Origin: an uncultured Victivallales bacterium
Lineage (GTDB): Bacteria > Verrucomicrobiota > Lentisphaeria > Oligosphaerales > JAFGRS01
Assembly (NCBI GenBank): GCA_903837355.1
Contig: CAILUI010000428.1
Coordinates: 1-50,592, forward strand
DNA length: 50,592 bases
Direction of reading: 5' to 3'
Made by a program: the position numbers and the translations under genes. Shown here in pieces: positions 24,054 through 32,613 of the stretch (position 1 is its first letter; each line of letters starts with the position of its first letter). The notes beneath the pieces are model-generated. The model worked only from the letters and a program-made list of their open reading frames with translations. It did no database searches and had not been told where the DNA came from.

Positions 24054-24206
24054 ATGAATACCGATCTTGCCGCGCAAGGTGCCTTTGACCGTCTGGACCG
24101 GGTGGGTTTCGATGGACTCACCGACGCCGAAAGGACCGTGGCCACGGTCTGGCTCTTCGACGCCAGAGTCGCGAACGGCGACCTCGCCTCCTACTTCTCC
24201 AGTCAG
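24054..24206 (+). pseudogene. Truncated DMP19-like (DUF4375) gene
   Basis: An ATG at 24054 with GGAG five bases upstream opens a frame reading AFDRLDRVGFDGLTDAERTV, then ATVWLFDARVANGDLASYFSS. This corresponds to the conserved start of DMP19/DUF4375 proteins (LT-AER-V--VW-L--EV-NGGF-QYF). Similarity stops at about 24206. The frame then continues only as antisense of phoR, so the gene seems cut where the phoR locus begins. Confidence 0.6.
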
Positions 24207-24217
24207 GTGCGACCGTT

Positions 24218-26008
24218 CTACGGCTTGGGCACCGGGAGGCGAATGGTGAAGACCGAGCCCTTGCCCAGTTCGCTGCTGACGCTGACCGAGCCGCCATGCA
24301 CCTGCACGATGTGCTTGACGATGGCCAGACCGAGGCCAGTGCCGCCCACCTCGCGGCTGCGCGCCTTGTCCACCCGGTAGAAGCGCTCGAAGATACGCGT
24401 CAGGTGCTGGACCGCGATGCCGCAGCCCTGGTCGCGGACCTCGATCAGCACCTCGCCCTCATGCTCGCGGCCGACCAGTTGCACCGGCCGGCCGGACTCG
24501 CTGTAGTTGATGGCGTTGTCGAGCAAGTTGACCACCGCCTGCTCGAGGAGGTGGGCGTCGGCGCCCACCAGCAGCGCCCCCGGGCAAGTGCTGCTGACCG
24601 GGATCGACCGGCTCTCGGCCTTGGCATGGCAGGCAGTGACGGCCGCCTGCAGGACCTCATCCAGCCGCGCGGTCTTCACGCCCTCCACGGTCTCGCTCTT
24701 CTCCTTCCCGGCCTGTTCCATCTGCGCCAGTAACAAGAGATCCGCAATGATCGCATTGAGGCGGTCGGCCTGGCGGAGGATGATGCGCAGGAAGCGTTCC
24801 GCGTTCTCCGGTTCGTGCATCGCGCCGCCGAGGAGGGTCTCGACGAAGCCCTTCAGTGAGGTGATCGGGGTGCGCAGTTCGTGGGAGACATTGGCAACGA
24901 AGTCGCGCCGTACCTGCTCGAGGCGCCGCAGGCGGGTGACGTCGTTCAGTACGATCACGGCACCGGCTCCGGGGGTACGGCCAGTGCTGAGGGCGGCGCC
25001 ATGCACCTGCAGGTAGCATTCGCCGGCCTGTCCATGCAGCACGACCTCGCCTTCGACCGGCTGCTCCTGCTGCAGGGCGTCCGTCACCAACCGCTGGAGC
25101 GCGGGGTTCCGCACCAGCGTCTGCAGCGGGCGACCCTGCATGCCGGCGAGGGGGAGTTCGAGCATGGCGACAGCGGCACGGTTGGCGGTGATCAAACGCC
25201 CCTGGTTGTCCACCGCCAGCACGCCTTCAGCCATGCTCTTGAGGACGGCCTCGAGGTCGTTGTGCTGGCGGGTGACGGTGGCGATGCGCGCCGCCATCTG
25301 CTCGGCCATCTGGTTCAGGGTGCGCGCCAGTTCGGCGAGTTCCACGGGCTCCGGCTCACGCAGTCGGTGCTCGAGGTCGCCGGCGGCAAAGCGTTCCGCG
25401 CCCAGCCGCAGGTGCTCGATCGGGCGGGACAGACGCCGGGCCACGATCAGGCTGGCCAGCGCGGCGAGCAGGGCGATGAACACGCCCGTCGCGACCACCC
25501 GGCGCTGCACCGCGGCCAGCGCGGTTTGCAGTTGCGTCAGCGGCCGCGCCGCGCGGACGGCACCGATGATGCGGCCATCAAGGCGCAACGGCAAGGCCAC
25601 GTAGACCAGCTCGGCGCGCAGGGTATGGCTGTAGCGGATGCTGGTGCCAACGTCGCCCTGCAGCGCGGCGCGCAACTCTGGCCGGCTACCGTGGTTGTCC
25701 ATCACCGCCGGACTCTCCGCGCTGTCGCCGATCACCCGACCCGAGAGGTCAACTACGGTGAAGCGGGCGCTGCCCAGTTCACCCGTGTGCTTGCAGAGAG
25801 CATCGACTGCGGCCTCGTCCTCCAGGCGTAGCCCCTCCAGGTCGTGTTCGACCAGGCGCGCCAGATCGCCCAGGGCCGCCTCGTTCTCACGCTGGCTGGT
25901 GTCGTGCACGGTCACCGTGGCGTGCCAGGAGGCGGCAACCACGGCAAGCACGACGATGGCCAGGTTCCAGGCGAGCAGGTGCCAGAGTATACGTTTCTTG
26001 CGGCGCAT
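24218..26008 (-). CDS. phoR: Phosphate sensor histidine kinase PhoR
   Basis: The gene starts 3 bases after the phoU stop. The 596-residue protein has a first membrane segment (LLAWNLAIVVLAVVAASWH), a periplasmic sensor region of about 130 residues, a second membrane segment (VFIALLAALASLIVA), HAMP, and a PAS domain (LKSMAEGVLAVDNQGRLITA). It continues with the dimerisation/phosphoacceptor motif FVANVSHELRTPITSLKGF. The ATPase part has LLDNAIN (N box), VRDQGCGI (G1) and GGTGLGLAIVKHIVQVHGG (G2). With PhoU and Pst it senses phosphate and would phosphorylate PhoB. Unlike E. coli PhoR, it has a large extracytoplasmic sensor, as in B. subtilis and PVC bacteria. The kinase gene is last in the pst operon and not beside phoB. 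Confidence 0.92.
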   Translation of the reverse strand: MRRKKRILWHLLAWNLAIVVLAVVAASWHATVTVHDTSQRENEAALGDLARLVEHDLEGLRLEDEAAVDALCKHTGELGSARFTVVDLSGRVIGDSAESPAVMDNHGSRPELRAALQGDVGTSIRYSHTLRAELVYVALPLRLDGRIIGAVRAARPLTQLQTALAAVQRRVVATGVFIALLAALASLIVARRLSRPIEHLRLGAERFAAGDLEHRLREPEPVELAELARTLNQMAEQMAARIATVTRQHNDLEAVLKSMAEGVLAVDNQGRLITANRAAVAMLELPLAGMQGRPLQTLVRNPALQRLVTDALQQEQPVEGEVVLHGQAGECYLQVHGAALSTGRTPGAGAVIVLNDVTRLRRLEQVRRDFVANVSHELRTPITSLKGFVETLLGGAMHEPENAERFLRIILRQADRLNAIIADLLLLAQMEQAGKEKSETVEGVKTARLDEVLQAAVTACHAKAESRSIPVSSTCPGALLVGADAHLLEQAVVNLLDNAINYSESGRPVQLVGREHEGEVLIEVRDQGCGIAVQHLTRIFERFYRVDKARSREVGGTGLGLAIVKHIVQVHGGSVSVSSELGKGSVFTIRLPVPKP

Positions 26009-26011
26009 GCG

Positions 26012-26743
26012 TCACTCCCCAGTACGGTTACCAGCCCCCGCGACGTCGGACGGGGCCTGCCCGCGGCCGCGGTGGGGATACTGGCCTGACGGGCCACGAT
26101 GCCGGACGATGTCCCCCTCGAGCATGTAGACCACGTCATCGGCAATGTTCTTGGCGTGATCGGCAACGCGCTCCAGACTGCGCGAGACGGCCAGGTAGGC
26201 CAGGTAGCAGCTCGTGCCGCTCACGCAACGGGCAATGGCCGCCTCGATGCTGGCGGTATTCGCCTCGTGCGCGGCATCGATATCCTTGTCCGCACCGTGG
26301 ACCCGACGGGCCAGGTCAACGTCGGACCGCACCAGCGCATCCAACGCCTGGCGGAGCAGGGCGACCGCCTTCTGCGCCATCGCCAGCACGTCAAAGGGCA
26401 CCGCCACGTCGACCCGCCGGGACACCACCAGCGCCTGCCGGGCGATGCTCGTGCCCATGTCGCCGATGCGCTCCAGGTCGTTGTTGATCTTCAGCACCGC
26501 GATGATGAAACGCAGATCGCCCGCGACCGGGCGATGCAGGGCCAGGACTTTGAGCCCTTCCTCCTCAAGGTCGACCTCGAGGGTGTCGATCTCCGCGTCA
26601 TCGAGGATGACCTGCTGGGCACAGTCCCGGTCGCGTTCCACCATGGCGCGGACGGCCCGGTGGACGCTCTCTTCAGCGCAACCGGCAAGCTGCAACAGAC
26701 GCGCCTCGAGCTTGGCGATCTCGTTCTGCAGGATGTTGGGCAT
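26012..26743 (-). CDS. phoU: Phosphate signalling protein PhoU
   Basis: The 243-residue protein has two three-helix repeats with the metal-binding patterns of PhoU: DAEIDTLEVDLEEEGLKVLA, RPVAGDLRFIIAVLKINNDL and ERIGDMGTSIA in the first. The second has DKDIDAAHEANTASIEA and YLAYLAVSRSLERVADHAKN. Length is near the usual 220-240; a 35-residue basic C-terminal tail (RHRGPSGQYPHRGRGQ) is extra. PhoU links the Pst transporter to PhoR and limits phosphate uptake. The gene follows pstB by 31 bp and precedes phoR by 3. Confidence 0.95.
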   Translation of the reverse strand: MPNILQNEIAKLEARLLQLAGCAEESVHRAVRAMVERDRDCAQQVILDDAEIDTLEVDLEEEGLKVLALHRPVAGDLRFIIAVLKINNDLERIGDMGTSIARQALVVSRRVDVAVPFDVLAMAQKAVALLRQALDALVRSDVDLARRVHGADKDIDAAHEANTASIEAAIARCVSGTSCYLAYLAVSRSLERVADHAKNIADDVVYMLEGDIVRHRGPSGQYPHRGRGQAPSDVAGAGNRTGE

Positions 26744-26774
26744 GGCACCACGACTCCTCTGCGGCTGCCGCCGC

Positions 26775-27563
26775 TCAACCGAACCGGCCCGAGATGTAGT
26801 CTTCGGTCTGCCGCGACAGCGGATTGGTGAACAGCCGGTCGGTGGGGCCGTACTCCACCAGGTTCCCCTCGAAGAGAAACGCGGTGTGGTCGGAGACGCG
26901 CCCGGCCTGCTGCATGTTGTGGGTCACGATGATGATGGTGAACTCCTTGCGCAACTCGACGATCAGCTCCTCGATGCGGGCAGTCGAGCGTGGGTCGAGG
27001 GCGGAGCAGGGCTCGTCCATCAGGATGATTTCGGGGTTGACGGCGATGGCGCGGGCAATGCAGAGGCGCTGCATCTGGCCGCCGGAGAGACTCAGCGCCG
27101 ATTCGTGCAGGCGGTCTTTGACCTCGCTCCACAGGGCGGCGCTGAGCAGGCTCTTTTCGACGGTCTCGTCGAGGACCTGCCGCGACCTGACCCCGGCAAT
27201 GCGCAGGCCGTAGACCACATTCTCGTAGATCGACTTCGGGAAGGGATTTGACTTCTGGAAGACCATGCCGACGCGCCGCCGCAGTTCAATGACGTCGACG
27301 GTCGGGTGGTTGATCTCCTCGCCGTCGAGGCGGAGGCTGCCCTCGATGCGCACTCCGTCGATCAGGTCGTTCATGCGGTTCAGGCAGCGCAAGAGGGTCG
27401 ACTTGCCGCAGCCCGAGGGCCCGATCAGGGCGATGACCTGCCGGCGCGGGAAGCCCATGGTAATGCCATGCAGCGCCTCGCTCTGGCCGTAGTAGAGGCG
27501 CAGGTCGGTGGCCTGCACCACCGGATTCGGATGCTGGATGATCAGGGTGTCGTCGGCTGGCAT
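26775..27563 (-). CDS. pstB: Phosphate ABC transporter ATPase PstB
   Basis: The 262-residue protein has every ABC ATPase element: Walker A LIGPSGCGKSTLLRC, Q-loop GMVFQKSNPFPKS, signature LSGGQMQRLCIARAIAVN, Walker B EIILMDEPCSALDP and H-loop IIIVTHNMQQAGRVSDHTAF. The Q-loop and LRCLNRMNDLIDGVRIEG are typical of PstB, which powers import of phosphate through PstCA. It lies 32 bp after pstA. Confidence 0.96.
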   Translation of the reverse strand: MPADDTLIIQHPNPVVQATDLRLYYGQSEALHGITMGFPRRQVIALIGPSGCGKSTLLRCLNRMNDLIDGVRIEGSLRLDGEEINHPTVDVIELRRRVGMVFQKSNPFPKSIYENVVYGLRIAGVRSRQVLDETVEKSLLSAALWSEVKDRLHESALSLSGGQMQRLCIARAIAVNPEIILMDEPCSALDPRSTARIEELIVELRKEFTIIIVTHNMQQAGRVSDHTAFLFEGNLVEYGPTDRLFTNPLSRQTEDYISGRFG

Positions 27564-27595
27564 GGCATGGGCGGCCTCGTCCGCCGGGCGTCCTC

Positions 27596-29206
27596 TCAGA
27601 ATGACGTCAGAGTGTAGCGCTTCTTCATCTTGTTGCGCAGGATGATGGCGGTACTGCTCAACAGCAGAACCGTCAGCACCAGCAGCAGCGTCGTCACAAA
27701 GACCATCGGCTTGGCCGCTTCCACGTTCGGCGACTGAAAGCCGACGTCGTAGATGTGGAAGCCGAGGTGCATGAACTTGCGGTTGAGGTGGAGGTACGGG
27801 AAGCCCCCGTCGATGGGCAAGGTCGGCGCCAGCTTCACGACGCCGGTAATCATCAGCGGCGCCACCTCGCCGGCGGCGCGGGCCATGGCCAGGATGAACC
27901 CCGTCAGGATGCCCGGCGACGCCATCGGCAGGAGGACGCGGACCAGGGTCTGCAACTGGGTCGCCCCCAGCGCCAGCGAGCCCTCGCGGACGCCGCGCGG
28001 GATGGCCGCGAAGGCCTCCTCGGTGGCCACAATGACCACGGGCACGGTCAGCAAGGCCAGGGTCAGGCTGGCCCAGAGGATGCCGCCGGTGCCGAAGGTC
28101 GGCGTCGGCAGGCGCTCGGGGTAGAGCAGCCGGTCGAGGGCACCGCCCACGCCATAGACGAAGAACCCCAGTCCGAAGATGCCGTAGACGATCGAGGGGA
28201 TGCCGGCCAGGTTGCTCACCGCGATGCGCACCAGCCGCACCAGGAGTCCGTCCTTGGCGTACTCGCGCAGGTAGACCGCCGTGATCACCCCGAGCGGAAA
28301 CGAGAAGATGCTCATGACGAAGACCATCATGACCGTGCCGACGATGGCCGGGAAGAGCCCGCCCTCGGTGTTGGCCTCACGCGGCTCGCCCGTGAGCAGT
28401 TCCCAGATCTTGCCAAGGCAGAAGCCGAGCTTCGCAGCGAAGGACATGGCGTTGGGCTGGTGCAGACGCACCACATCCACCACCGGCGTCTCTTTCTCCA
28501 GTCCGCCCGCGTCGACGAAGGTCGTGGTGTGCTGACGGAGTGCACCCAGGAGTCGGCCCTGCTCATCCACGAGGGCCGTGAAGCGGGCCTTGAGTTCCGC
28601 GTCGGTGGCCAGGAGCGCACGAGTCGCGGGCGAGTCGTCGGGCAGGCCGTGGTAGCGCCGGCGCAAGAGCTGCAGCCGCAGACTCTCGCGGCTACCGTTG
28701 ACCCGGCTGGCGGCGCTCTGCAGCACCGCCGCGGCCGCCGCCTGCGCCTTGACGTCCTGCCAGGTGGCCAGGAAGCGCTGCCGCAGGGCACTGCCGGCGT
28801 CAGCCGCCGTCCCGGCCGCCGCGGTGTCACCCTTCAGGAAGCCATAGAAGTTGCCGTGCTCCCGGCGCTCGACGCACACCGCCGCGGACGGATAGGTCAA
28901 CTGCCGGATGGCGACCTCGTCGAACCAGCGGAAGTCCAGGCCATAGAGGTCACGGTTGCCGATCTTGAGCTGCACGCGCCGACCCTTGCCATCGGCGGCG
29001 GTCTGCCATTGCATGACCTCGCCCAGGGCGCGCGTGCCGTCGTCCAGGGTCAGGAGTGCCACGCGGCTGGGCCAGAAGACGCCCACGCCGTTGCGCACCA
29101 CGACCAGCAACATCACCGCCACGGTGGTCAGGATAGCGGCCAGACAGAGGCTGCTCAGCCAGACCCAGATGGCACCCTTTTCGCGTTGCTTCTTGCCCAT
29201 CAGCAT
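27596..29206 (-). CDS. pstA: Phosphate ABC transporter permease PstA with periplasmic insert
   Basis: The ATG at 29206 is two bases after the pstC stop. At 536 residues it is nearly twice the length of E. coli PstA. After a first membrane helix (LSSLCLAAILTTVAVMLLVV) about 220 residues form a periplasmic insert beginning LLTLDDGTRALGEVMQW. Then six transmembrane helices follow with the permease core PAIVGTVMMVFVMSIFSFPL and the EAA-loop AFAAIPRGVREGSLALGATQ. The C-terminus contains the usual MITGVVKLAPTLPIDGGFPY. Such long PstA forms pair with long PstC forms. The insert is charged and partly helical with no recognised fold. Confidence 0.92.
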   Translation of the reverse strand: MLMGKKQREKGAIWVWLSSLCLAAILTTVAVMLLVVVRNGVGVFWPSRVALLTLDDGTRALGEVMQWQTAADGKGRRVQLKIGNRDLYGLDFRWFDEVAIRQLTYPSAAVCVERREHGNFYGFLKGDTAAAGTAADAGSALRQRFLATWQDVKAQAAAAAVLQSAASRVNGSRESLRLQLLRRRYHGLPDDSPATRALLATDAELKARFTALVDEQGRLLGALRQHTTTFVDAGGLEKETPVVDVVRLHQPNAMSFAAKLGFCLGKIWELLTGEPREANTEGGLFPAIVGTVMMVFVMSIFSFPLGVITAVYLREYAKDGLLVRLVRIAVSNLAGIPSIVYGIFGLGFFVYGVGGALDRLLYPERLPTPTFGTGGILWASLTLALLTVPVVIVATEEAFAAIPRGVREGSLALGATQLQTLVRVLLPMASPGILTGFILAMARAAGEVAPLMITGVVKLAPTLPIDGGFPYLHLNRKFMHLGFHIYDVGFQSPNVEAAKPMVFVTTLLLVLTVLLLSSTAIILRNKMKKRYTLTSF

Positions 29207-29208
29207 GG

Positions 29209-31431
29209 TCAGTACCCGTAACGCTTGCGCAGCCGGTGGCGGATAAGCTCGGCAGCCGTGTTCAGTACCGAGGTGAGAAGGAACAGCAGGACCGCCGACA
29301 GGAAGAGCACCCGGAACAGCGTGCCGCCGGCGGGTGCCTCGGGAATCTCGACGGCGATGTTCGCCGAGAGCGTGCGCATCCCGCTGAACAGGCCCCAGTC
29401 CAGGATCGGCGTGTTGCCGGTCGCCATCAAGACGATCATCGTCTCCCCGACGGCGCGGCCAAAGCCGATGATGATGCCGGCGAAGACTCCGGGACTGGCC
29501 GAGGGCAGAACCACCCGCCAGGCCGTCTGCCAGCGGCTGGCGCCCAGCGCCAACGAGGCGGCCTTCAGGCTCTTGGGCACATTCGCCAGGGCGTCTTCCG
29601 CGATCGTGAAGATGATGGGGATGACCGCAAACCCGAGGGCAAAGGCGATGACGATACTGTTGCGTGGATCGAAACGCGTGCCGGCCTCCTGGAACAGCCA
29701 GAGCTTGAAGTCGCCGTGGAAGAACGTCCGTTCCAGCGGCGGGGCCGCGAGGTGGGCGAACAGGCCCGCCAACAGCAGGATCGGCACCGCCACCAGGAAC
29801 TCGCTGCCGCGCTCGATCCGTTTGGCCAGGTGCAGGTGCCGCAGCCGGCGCCAGACCGCGAGAAACAGCACCAGAGTCACCGGCAAAGCCAGGGCATAGA
29901 GGAAGACGGAGACGATGGCCCGCTCCAGCCGCGGGGCCAGCCAGAGCGCGGCCAGGAAGCCGATCACCACCGACGGGATGGCCGCCATGACCTCGACGGC
30001 AGGCTTGATGATGCCCCGCGTCTCCGGCGACGTGAACTGGCTGGTGTAGAGCGCACCGAGCAAGGCGATCGGTACCGCAAAGAGCAGCGCGTAGAAGGTC
30101 CCTTTGAGGCTGCCGAAGACCAGCGGGACGAGGCTGTACTTGGCCTCGGAGTCGTCATTCGCCGACGAGGATTGCCAGACGAAGGCCGGCTGGTCGTAGT
30201 TCTCGTACCAGACCTTGCCGAAGAGCACCCGCCAACTCACGTCCGGATGCGGATTGCGCAGTTGCCAGACACGGAGCTGCCGCTCGGCGTCGAGGCCGAT
30301 CAGCGTATCGCCCTGCAGCGAGAGTTGCACCTGCCGCAGGGGCACCGGCGGGCGCAGGGTGAGCAGGTGCCGGTTGCTGGTCATGTGGTCCAGTTGCAGG
30401 GCCCCGTCAGCACCGATGCTGAGCACGCTCTTGTCGTGGAGGGTGAAGAGAAAGCCAGCCACGGCGCCGGCCTGTGGCGACAGGGTGCGGATCGGCGCGA
30501 GCTGGCGACTGCTGCCGGGCCCATACAAGGCCACCGGCGACCAGGTGCTGACCCCGCCCTGGGAGTCACCGACCGCGAGCGAAACGTCGCCTAACACCAG
30601 TCCCAGCGCGGTCACGGCCCGGTGGTCGGCGAAGGCCCGCCGGCGCTCGACCGCTTGGGGGACGTCAGCGCTGATGTCCCAGTGCAGCAAGGTACCGCGG
30701 TCCGTGCCGGCGTAGACCGCCTTGCCCTCACGGTCCAGCGCCAAGGCGGTGATGTCTTCCGGTATATCTGTGATCGTCATGACCTGCGGGGCGGCCGGGC
30801 TGGTTTCGTCGTCGCCGGCCACCGCCTGCCGCCGGACGCTGATGCGGCGGCGGTCCGCCAGCGTCACTTCGGTGGTGCTGTCATCGCTAGCCCGCAACGC
30901 CGCCAGCAAGGGCACGGGCGCGCCGGGCAGCGGGGCGAAAGCGGCGAGCGCGGTCAGCCGATGCGTGATCTGCCGCTCGGGGCCGGAGAAATCACTCGCG
31001 AAGGTCACCTGGGTCAGTGTCGTGCTGCCCTCGTCCCAAAGCAGGGCAAAGCGCAGGTCGCCATCGTGCCTTGCCGCCAGAACCCGTTGCGCGCCAGGCG
31101 GCGGCACGACGCGAAGCTCGTCAAGACACTGACCGCTGCGCAGGTCGAGGAAGGTGAAAGTGCCACGGTCATTCACCACAAAGCCGGTCTCCCGGTAGTC
31201 GTCGGCGCCGACGGCGAGGATCGTCTCCCCCGCCGCCGCCGGCAGCGGACTGGCGGAGGTGACCACGAGGCGCGCCGGCCGAAACAGCGGCAGCGCCGTC
31301 CCGGCAATCAACACCAGCATGGTCAGCACGCAGAAGATCACGCTGAGGCCGCCGATGGTGATCAACCAACGCGCGACCCGGTCCTGCCGGCGGATTCTCT
31401 TGAGGTGCCTTTTGTCCATAGCGGGGGCCAC
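29209..31431 (-). CDS. pstC: Phosphate ABC transporter permease PstC with beta-propeller insert
   Basis: A GTG at 31431 opens the frame with GGAG very close; the ATG at 31419 is an alternative start. The 740-residue protein has a first helix (WLITIGGLSVIFCVLTMLVL), then about 350 residues of WD40/propeller-like sequence in the periplasm (ALALDREGKAVYAGTDRGTL, LHWDIS, DVSLAVGDSQGGVSTWSP). From about 420 the permease half follows: SLKGTFYALLFAVPIALLGA, MAAIPSVVIGFLAALWLAP, EDALANVPKSLKAASLALGA and GFGRAVGETMIVLMATGNTP. It is more than twice E. coli PstC. Propeller-bearing PstC proteins are known from several Gram-negative groups. The hairpin at 31451-31495 separates it from pstS. Confidence 0.93.
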   Translation of the reverse strand: MAPAMDKRHLKRIRRQDRVARWLITIGGLSVIFCVLTMLVLIAGTALPLFRPARLVVTSASPLPAAAGETILAVGADDYRETGFVVNDRGTFTFLDLRSGQCLDELRVVPPPGAQRVLAARHDGDLRFALLWDEGSTTLTQVTFASDFSGPERQITHRLTALAAFAPLPGAPVPLLAALRASDDSTTEVTLADRRRISVRRQAVAGDDETSPAAPQVMTITDIPEDITALALDREGKAVYAGTDRGTLLHWDISADVPQAVERRRAFADHRAVTALGLVLGDVSLAVGDSQGGVSTWSPVALYGPGSSRQLAPIRTLSPQAGAVAGFLFTLHDKSVLSIGADGALQLDHMTSNRHLLTLRPPVPLRQVQLSLQGDTLIGLDAERQLRVWQLRNPHPDVSWRVLFGKVWYENYDQPAFVWQSSSANDDSEAKYSLVPLVFGSLKGTFYALLFAVPIALLGALYTSQFTSPETRGIIKPAVEVMAAIPSVVIGFLAALWLAPRLERAIVSVFLYALALPVTLVLFLAVWRRLRHLHLAKRIERGSEFLVAVPILLLAGLFAHLAAPPLERTFFHGDFKLWLFQEAGTRFDPRNSIVIAFALGFAVIPIIFTIAEDALANVPKSLKAASLALGASRWQTAWRVVLPSASPGVFAGIIIGFGRAVGETMIVLMATGNTPILDWGLFSGMRTLSANIAVEIPEAPAGGTLFRVLFLSAVLLFLLTSVLNTAAELIRHRLRKRYGY

Positions 31432-31450
31432 GTCTCCGGGTCGTGGAACA

Positions 31451-31495
31451 GAGGAGCCCGCCCGTGCCGCCTGGTTGGGCGCGGGCAGGCTCCTC
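31451..31495 (-). other. Stable hairpin between pstS and pstC
   Basis: GAGGAGCC-C-GCCCG-T-GCC pairs with GGC-G-CGGGC-A-GGCTCCTC around a loop of about nine bases. No T-run follows in the minus direction, so it is more likely an mRNA-stabilising or attenuating stem that raises the ratio of binding protein to transporter, as seen after periplasmic binding protein genes in other operons. Confidence 0.6.
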
Positions 31496-31511
31496 GCAGT
31501 ACCCTCTTACT

Positions 31512-32507
31512 CTACTCCAGCGCGCCCAGTTGCTTGGCGGCCTGCTCGGCGGAAAGGGGGTAGAATCCGTCTTTGATGACGATCTCCTGGCCTTCCTTGG
31601 AGAGCACGAACTTCAGAAACTCACGGGTGAGCAGATCCATCGGCTTCCCCGGCTTCCGCGCCACGTAGACGTACAGCGGCCGCCAGATGGGGTACTTGCC
31701 GAGCTTGACATTCTCGTAGCTCGGCTCATAGGCCACGCCGTCGTCGCCAGCGATCGACAGGGCCTTGATCCCGGAGGTGCGGTAGCCGATCCCCGAGTAG
31801 CCGATGCCATTCTTGTCTTCGGTGATGCCCATGACCACCGACGAGGATCCCGGCTGCTCCTTGACCGTGTCCTTGAAGTCGCCCTTGCTCAGCACCTGCT
31901 CCTTGAAGAATCCGTAGGTGCCCGAGGCGGAGTTGCGGCCGTAGAGGCTGATCGGGCGACTGGCCCACTCGGCATCGGTGACGCCGGCGCTTCCCCACGT
32001 GCCAATCGAAGCCAGACGACGCTTGCTGGTCTTGGAGAAGATGGCGTCCACCTGCGCCAGGTTCAGCGACTGCAGGGGGTTGTCCTTGTTGACAAAGACG
32101 GCCAGCGAATCCAGCGAAACCGTGACCTGCGTCGGTTTGTAACCGTAGGTGCCCTCGAACTCGGTGATCTCGGTCTTCTTCATGGCCCGCGACATGGGGC
32201 CGAGCTGCGCGGTACCGGCAATCAACGCCGGCGGCGCCGTGCTGGAGCCCTTGCCTTCGACGCCGACATTGACGTTCGGGTAGACCTTCCGGAAGGCCTC
32301 GGCCCAGAAGGTCATCAGGTTGTTCAGCGTGTCGGAGCCGACACTGTTCAGGTTACCCGCGACGCCCTCCACCTTGGTGTAGGGCTTAAGACTTGGGTCC
32401 ACCTGGATCTGGGCCTGCGCCCAAAGCGCTCCGGGAGCGCCGAGCGCCAGCAGCGCGCCGGCCCCAGCGAGACTCTGCCGCAAACGGTAACTAAGGGTTG
32501 CTTTCAT
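31512..32507 (-). CDS. pstS: Periplasmic phosphate-binding protein PstS
   Basis: I start at the ATG at 32507, just before the signal peptide (LRQSLAGAGALLALGAPGALWA); the frame extends upstream to 32711 only as an open stretch across the gap to the porin gene. The 331-residue protein has the phosphate-binding features VGSDTLNNLMTFWAE, VGVEGKGSSTAPPALIAGTA, LGPMSRAMKKTEI, LYGRNSASGTYGFFKE and EQPGSSSVVMGITEDK. Length and order fit PstS/PBP-type family II binding proteins. It binds periplasmic phosphate for PstCAB. It comes directly after a porin gene with 106 bp between, and a strong stem-loop follows. Confidence 0.93.
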   Translation of the reverse strand: MKATLSYRLRQSLAGAGALLALGAPGALWAQAQIQVDPSLKPYTKVEGVAGNLNSVGSDTLNNLMTFWAEAFRKVYPNVNVGVEGKGSSTAPPALIAGTAQLGPMSRAMKKTEITEFEGTYGYKPTQVTVSLDSLAVFVNKDNPLQSLNLAQVDAIFSKTSKRRLASIGTWGSAGVTDAEWASRPISLYGRNSASGTYGFFKEQVLSKGDFKDTVKEQPGSSSVVMGITEDKNGIGYSGIGYRTSGIKALSIAGDDGVAYEPSYENVKLGKYPIWRPLYVYVARKPGKPMDLLTREFLKFVLSKEGQEIVIKDGFYPLSAEQAAKQLGALE

Positions 32508-32566
32508 GGTCTCTCGTTCTCCTGTGCTTGTCATCACTCGTCGGTTGAGGATTCCCCGGGTGCGAA

Positions 32567-32596
32567 CGGCGCCGCCTGGCGCACCAGGCAACGCCG
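32567..32596 (-). other. Hairpin between porin and pstS genes
   Basis: GGCG-cc-GCCTGG, loop CGCA, CCAGGC-aa-CGCC lies just after the porin stop at 32614. No T-run follows, so partial termination or mRNA protection is more likely than full termination; the same direction of pstS downstream supports read-through. Confidence 0.5.
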
Positions 32597-32613
32597 CCGC
32601 GCCAGGAAACTCA

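Noticed and set aside
29236..30594. Long plus-strand frames opposite pstC and pstA (also 27755-29221)
   Set aside because: Antisense to clear permease genes; composition is the usual mirror of G+C-rich codons.
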